A stretch of 64,000 nt of DNA from contig NZ_JAMXOF010000001.1 of the NCBI RefSeq assembly GCF_024055595.1, positions 496,001 through 560,000 of the forward strand, given 5' to 3'. Below, piece after piece: positions 60,575 to 64,000 of the stretch; the stretch's first letter is position 1; every line of letters starts with the position of its first letter. This stretch comes from Mucilaginibacter aurantiaciroseus. Lineage in GTDB: Bacteria > Bacteroidota > Bacteroidia > Sphingobacteriales > Sphingobacteriaceae. The notes under the pieces are model-generated. The model was given only the letters and a program-made list of their open reading frames with translations. It searched no databases and was not told the DNA's origin. The position numbers and the translations under genes are program-made.

Positions 60575-61690
60575 TTACTTTGGTGCTTTGATGATGAGGA
60601 TATAGGCTAAGGTGCCAAAAATTAAGCTGGGTGTAAGCACTGCTATTAATGGTGGGAAGCCTCCTTTAATGGCAAAAACCAGTGCGAATTTGTTAACCAC
60701 GATGTAGGTAAAGCAGATAAAAATCCCTATCCCAAGTGGCAGCCCAACCCCTCCGCGAACCTTCCTGGAGGAGATGGCAACGCCTATACAAGTGAGCACA
60801 AAGGTTGATATTGGTTCTACAAAACGCCTGTATTTTTCGAATTGCATATCTACAATAACACCCGTGCTGCGGGTTTTTTCCTTCTCAATTCCTTTGTTTA
60901 AAATAGACAAACTCATGGCTCCGTAGATGTTGCTGATCACGTTATCGTGGGCTTCAAAGTCTACCGGGCGCATGTCTAAAACGGTATCTAAAGAAGGCAT
61001 GTTTTGTTTTAAAATCTCTTTTAAACCGTTCACATAACGGATGGTTGGCGTGTTCAAAGTCCACCTGTTTTTGAGCGAATCAAACTTAATGCTGGTGGTA
61101 GTAAGCTTCTCTTTTAACTCATCCCCATCGAATTTTTCAAGGGTAAAATTGTAGCCTGTTTGCAGGCTTGGGTCATAAGTTTGGAGGTATACAAAGGTGC
61201 GTTTATCCAGTTGTATGTGTACTTCGCTCTTGGATGGATCGTCGTTTTTAAAGAAATGCGAGGCTTCAAATGTTACTTTTAGCTTGTTGGTGTATGGTAA
61301 AACGTAAAGATTCAGCAACAAAGAAACCGAAAATATAAGTGATGCGGAGATTAGATACGGCCTCATAAACCGGTAAAAACTGGCCTTACTGGTCAGGATA
61401 GGAACGATCTCGGTCTGGTTGGCCATCTTGGCCGTGAAGAAAATTACCGCCAAAAAGTTGATCAGCGGAGATAGCAGCATCATATAAAATGGCACAAAGC
61501 CGGCGTAATAAATAAATATTACATCATGTATCGTAGTAGCATCCCCCAGGAAATTGTCCAGGTGTTCTGATACGTCAAACACAACCGATATCACCAAAAA
61601 AATACCCAGCGTGAACACGAATGTGCCCAGGTACTTCCTTATGATAAAGGAATCTATAATGGTCAAATACTTATCTAAAAAGCGCTTCAT
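60575..61690 (-). CDS. LptF/LptG-family LPS export permease
   Basis: A 371-residue YjgP/YjgQ-type permease with three N-terminal and three C-terminal transmembrane helices around a periplasmic beta-jellyroll (about 130-260, with FVYLQTYDPSLQTGYNFTLE). The N-terminus IIDSFIIRKYLGTFVFTL is typical. The C-terminal GVGLPLGIGIFICFTYIVV matches LptG-like members. It forms the LptB2FG exporter that drives LPS to the outer membrane. Its start codon directly abuts the tgt stop. Confidence 0.92.
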   Translation of the reverse strand: MKRFLDKYLTIIDSFIIRKYLGTFVFTLGIFLVISVVFDVSEHLDNFLGDATTIHDVIFIYYAGFVPFYMMLLSPLINFLAVIFFTAKMANQTEIVPILTSKASFYRFMRPYLISASLIFSVSLLLNLYVLPYTNKLKVTFEASHFFKNDDPSKSEVHIQLDKRTFVYLQTYDPSLQTGYNFTLEKFDGDELKEKLTTTSIKFDSLKNRWTLNTPTIRYVNGLKEILKQNMPSLDTVLDMRPVDFEAHDNVISNIYGAMSLSILNKGIEKEKTRSTGVIVDMQFEKYRRFVEPISTFVLTCIGVAISSRKVRGGVGLPLGIGIFICFTYIVVNKFALVFAIKGGFPPLIAVLTPSLIFGTLAYILIIKAPK

Positions 61691-62821
61691 TTACAATCTT
61701 TGGCCTAAACGGGTTACCATAACTTTCTTCCAGTCGTAAAACTCACCGCTAATGATTTTATTGCGTGCTTCCTGAACTAACCATATGTAAAAGTGCAGGT
61801 TATGCAGGGTTGCTATCTGCGCGCCCAGCATTTCGCCGCTATGTATGAGGTGGCGCAGGTATGCTTTGCTGTAACAGGTATCGGCAAAAAGATCGCTATC
61901 GGCCTCAATAGGGCTAAAATCATTCTTCCACTTTTCGTTCTTAATGTTTATGATGCCTTCTTTGGTAAACAGCATACCGTTTCGCGCGTTGCGGGTAGGC
62001 ATTACACAATCAAACATATCAATACCTAAAGCAATGTTTTCCAACAGGTTAAGTGGCGTGCCCACACCCATCAGGTAACGTGGCTTATGCTCGGGCAGTA
62101 TGTTACAAACTACCTCGGTCATGGCGTACATTTCTTCGGCCGGTTCGCCTACGCTGAGGCCGCCAATCGCGTTTCCTTCGCGCTCAAAAGACGCGATAAC
62201 CTCGGCGGAACGCATCCGCAGATCCTTATAAACCGACCCCTGTACAATAGGGAACAGCGTTTGGTTGTAACCGTATTTAGGTTCGGTAGTGTCAAAGCGG
62301 TCGCAGCAGCGTTTAAGCCAGCGATGGGTCATCTCTATAGAGCGTTTGGCATAGTTGTAATCGCAGGGGTAGGGCGTACACTCATCAAATGCCATAATGA
62401 TATCGGCACCTATAACGCGTTGTATATCCATCACATTCTCGGGCGTAAAAAGGTGTTTAGACCCATCTATATGCGACCGGAATGTTACGCCTTCTTCCTT
62501 TATCTTACGAACATCGGTGAGCGAATACACTTGGTAACCGCCGCTATCCGTTAAAATAGGGCCTTCCCAACCGTTAAATTTATGCAGGCCACCGGCCTGT
62601 TCAATGGTGTTTAACCCCGGCCTTAAGTATAGGTGGTAGGTGTTCCCTAATATGATTTGCGCCTTAATATCGTCCTTCAGCTCGCGCTGGTGTACTGCTT
62701 TTACCGTGCCGGCTGTGCCAACAGGCATAAAAATTGGCGTTTGTATAACCCCGTGGTCTGTAGTCAGCTCGCCCGCGCGGGCTTTAGAAAGGGGATCTTG
62801 TGCTGTTAAATTAAATTTCAT
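61691..62821 (-). CDS. tgt: tRNA-guanine transglycosylase
   Basis: A 376-residue Tgt that exchanges guanine-34 for a queuine precursor in tRNAs for Asp, Asn, His and Tyr. Active-site stretches are present: ILTDSGGYQVYSL, MAFDECTPYP, GGLSVGEPAEEM, and FDCVMPTRNARNG with the nucleophilic Asp. The usual zinc motif C-x-C-x2-C before YSRAYLRHL is missing: the corresponding region reads DSDLFADTCYSKAYLRHL, with the His of LHNLHFY kept. The gene is first in the operon, with the LPS permease immediately after it. Confidence 0.95.
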   Translation of the reverse strand: MKFNLTAQDPLSKARAGELTTDHGVIQTPIFMPVGTAGTVKAVHQRELKDDIKAQIILGNTYHLYLRPGLNTIEQAGGLHKFNGWEGPILTDSGGYQVYSLTDVRKIKEEGVTFRSHIDGSKHLFTPENVMDIQRVIGADIIMAFDECTPYPCDYNYAKRSIEMTHRWLKRCCDRFDTTEPKYGYNQTLFPIVQGSVYKDLRMRSAEVIASFEREGNAIGGLSVGEPAEEMYAMTEVVCNILPEHKPRYLMGVGTPLNLLENIALGIDMFDCVMPTRNARNGMLFTKEGIINIKNEKWKNDFSPIEADSDLFADTCYSKAYLRHLIHSGEMLGAQIATLHNLHFYIWLVQEARNKIISGEFYDWKKVMVTRLGQRL

Positions 62822-62943
62822 TTATAATAGCAAAATTAACAAAAGTTTGCGGGTTATGAGGTGACAGAAATGTGGAGATGCAAAGTGGTAAAGGGGCAAC
62901 GTAAAGTACACGATATGCAACCTGCGAAAACAAAATAATTTAG

Positions 62944-63079
62944 ATTTTATTGCCATCTCTTTTAGAGGACGGAATAGTTAAACATATTAGATGGCTTTAG
63001 CCAAATATTCATGCTTAATTTAGGCTAAAGTTATTTATGTATGTTCGCTATCCGTTGGCTGAAGCCATTGCAATAAAAT
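62944..63079. repeat. MITE-like element with 10-bp terminal inverted repeats
   Basis: Ends ATTTTATTGC and GCAATAAAAT are perfect 10-bp inverted repeats 136 bp apart. Inside, ATGGCTTTAGCCAA and TTGGCTGAAGCCAT are a second inverted pair with one mismatch, each half itself a hairpin (GGCT-AGCC). CTTTAGCC also pairs with GGCTAAAG in the middle. No coding capacity is present. The layout resembles a miniature transposable or REP-pair element. Confidence 0.65.
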
Positions 63080-63100
63080 TGTTGTATCTCCAAAACACGA

Positions 63101-63149
63101 GAAGTATCGGGTTTCTACGTTAAAAATATCTGCAGACACGCGATACTTC
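63101..63149. repeat. Inverted repeat GAAGTATCG / CGATACTTC
   Basis: A 9-bp perfect inverted repeat with a 31-nt spacer that contains GACACGCGATACTTCG words. A similar palindromic word occurs at 16194-16217 near the GH65 gene, suggesting a dispersed family. Confidence 0.45.
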
Positions 63150-63162
63150 GTTTCTCCTTGGA

Positions 63163-63265
63163 TAGCAGATTTGCGTTAGGGATTGCAGCGGATACCGTAG
63201 GTTGGCTAACGGATAAGGCCTGCGCAGTATGAGCGTAAAGCCCGGGCCGCAGGTAATGCCATAAT
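63163..63265. repeat. GC-rich repeat-like stretch
   Basis: Contains TTAGGGATTGCAGCGGATAC and AAGCCCGGGCCGCAGG, words that recall intergenic repeats seen in many Bacteroidota genomes. No inverted ends or coding frame were found. It is assigned as a repeat by recollection only. Confidence 0.35.
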
Positions 63266-63461
63266 TAAAGATTGGTTATTAGTTGAGCAGCCTACATGCT
63301 AATATAACCAAAATAATCGATATTGATGGTCTGAAATTGGCGGTTATGGAATAATACAATTCAAAAGCAGTGGTTTATATTAAATATATTAACATTTCAA
63401 CCTTAAAACGTTACAACATTACAACCTTTTTTATCAACTTTGCACCTTATTATTAAGGGGT

Positions 63462-64000
63462 TTGGAAGCTTATATACAAGAGGCATTATTTGTTCTATTT
63501 CAGTTATGTTTTATTGTGCAGTTGTATTACCTCATTAGTAATCACAGTAAGCTTATGCGCTATAGCCCGCAAAATGCTATACCAGCGCCAAGCGTGCCCA
63601 TTTCCGTTATCATCAGCGCCCGTAACGAGGCCCGCAACCTTACCCAAAACTTACCTTATATACTACAGCAAAATTATCCCGATTACGAGGTGGTTGTGAT
63701 AAACGATTGCTCGAGCGATAATTCTGACGAGGTTTTGCAGGATATACAGCGCGAGTTTGCACACCTTAAGGTGGTTACCATTACCGAACATGTTCGCTTT
63801 AAAACCGGTAAAAAGTTCGCCCTAACACTGGGTATCAAAGCGGCTAAAAACGAGCATCTTTTGTTTACCGATGCCGATTGCAAGCCCGCTACCCTAAATT
63901 GGATCACCCGTATGGCGGCCAAGTTTACCGGCAGCACGCAGATCGTTTTAGGCTACTCGCCATACACCCGTACAGGTAATTTCTTAAACCCGTTCATTAG
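63462..64000 (+). CDS. Glycosyltransferase family 2, partial at the right edge
   Basis: The open frame from TTG 63462 runs off the window end; 179 codons are seen. An N-terminal membrane helix (ALFVLFQLCFIVQLYYLI) is followed by the GT-A fold: VPISVIISARNEARNLTQNL, NYPDYEVVVINDCSSDNS and LLFTDADCKPATLNWI with the metal-binding D-x-D (DAD). This is a GT2 of the membrane-anchored type that uses a nucleotide sugar. ATG 63555 is an alternative start that would lose the helix. It is divergent from tgt. Confidence 0.85.
   Translation, partial: MEAYIQEALFVLFQLCFIVQLYYLISNHSKLMRYSPQNAIPAPSVPISVIISARNEARNLTQNLPYILQQNYPDYEVVVINDCSSDNSDEVLQDIQREFAHLKVVTITEHVRFKTGKKFALTLGIKAAKNEHLLFTDADCKPATLNWITRMAAKFTGSTQIVLGYSPYTRTGNFLNPFI

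Larger units (their letters stand above)
62822..63461. other. Gene-free region with several inverted repeats
   Basis: The 640-bp divergent gap between tgt and the glycosyltransferase contains the MITE-like element at 62944-63079, a second inverted repeat at 63101-63149, and a GC-rich repeat-like stretch at 63163-63265. No supported gene was found. A -7-like CAACTTTG at 63435-63442 (one mismatch to TAnnTTTG) could serve the glycosyltransferase. Confidence 0.5.

Noticed and set aside
63490..63699. 69-codon frame overlapping the glycosyltransferase start
   Set aside because: It is out of frame with the GT2 motifs that run through the same DNA to the window edge.

Overview
The window looks like a chromosomal segment of a Bacteroidota bacterium of the Sphingobacteriaceae, most like Mucilaginibacter or Pedobacter. 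This rests on the SusC/SusD pair, many Bacteroidota-type lipoproteins, a fused SecDF, weak Shine-Dalgarno sequences, TAnnTTTG-type -7 promoter boxes, and family-specific housekeeping neighbourhoods (nusB-DUF1573-yajC-ybbR-coaE; tgt-lptG; accD/fba). The genus assignment is inference from protein style, not from a marker gene.

Layout. (1) 0.3-14.1 kb is an AT-rich accessory locus: SusC, SusD, a strong hairpin, two giant tandem FG-GAP/ASPIC lipoproteins, a divergent membrane-anchored protein of unknown function, and a vanadium-haloperoxidase/PAP2-like lipoprotein. (2) 14.1-20.4 kb is richer in GC and carries a secreted GH65 enzyme, a DUF2805 protein, an M28 peptidase, a periplasmic GH37 trehalase on the other strand, and a sphingomyelin-synthase-like PAP2_C membrane protein. 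The GH65/GH37 pair points to trehalose or related alpha-glucosides. (3) 20.6-25.1 kb is an ethanolamine module (permease, blue-copper lipoprotein, eutB, eutC) followed convergently by a DUF4174 protein. (4) 25.3-30.4 kb is mixed: a GAF histidine kinase, a relic of a sugar isomerase-like gene, a Crp-family regulator, an AhpD-like protein, tRNA-Arg(CCG) and a Tat-exported SDR.

(5) 30.5-49.0 kb is mostly core: ychF, mgtE, a DUF3276 (PUR-like) gene, an ABC exporter, a leucine-dehydrogenase-like gene that lacks the catalytic lysine, then nusB, DUF1573, yajC, ybbR, coaE, an MBL-fold nuclease and a tiny DUF5522 gene in a tightly overlapping chain, followed by a MarR regulator, PAP2, glmM, a cysteine desulfurase, accD and fba. 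(6) 49.1-58.8 kb holds an iron-permease-like gene, a GNAT gene, a probable frameshifted small membrane gene, HMG-CoA lyase with NDH-2, secDF, folA with a 73-codon gene wedged between it and thyA, ispE and a LapA-like gene. (7) 59.6-62.8 kb is a minus-strand tgt-lptG-EamA operon. A divergent glycosyltransferase runs off the right edge.

Between genes there is an unusual density of inverted-repeat elements: paired palindromes at 18.0 kb, a MITE-like element with 10-bp terminal inverted repeats at 62.9 kb, two near-identical hairpins with compensatory changes at 46.5/46.8 kb, and several word-run inverted elements. No CRISPR array, complete insertion sequence, rRNA or phage module was seen. The least explained system is the SusCD, twin FG-GAP lipoprotein and haloperoxidase-like block. 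The most specific single-residue oddity is the Lys-to-Tyr change in the leucine dehydrogenase homologue.
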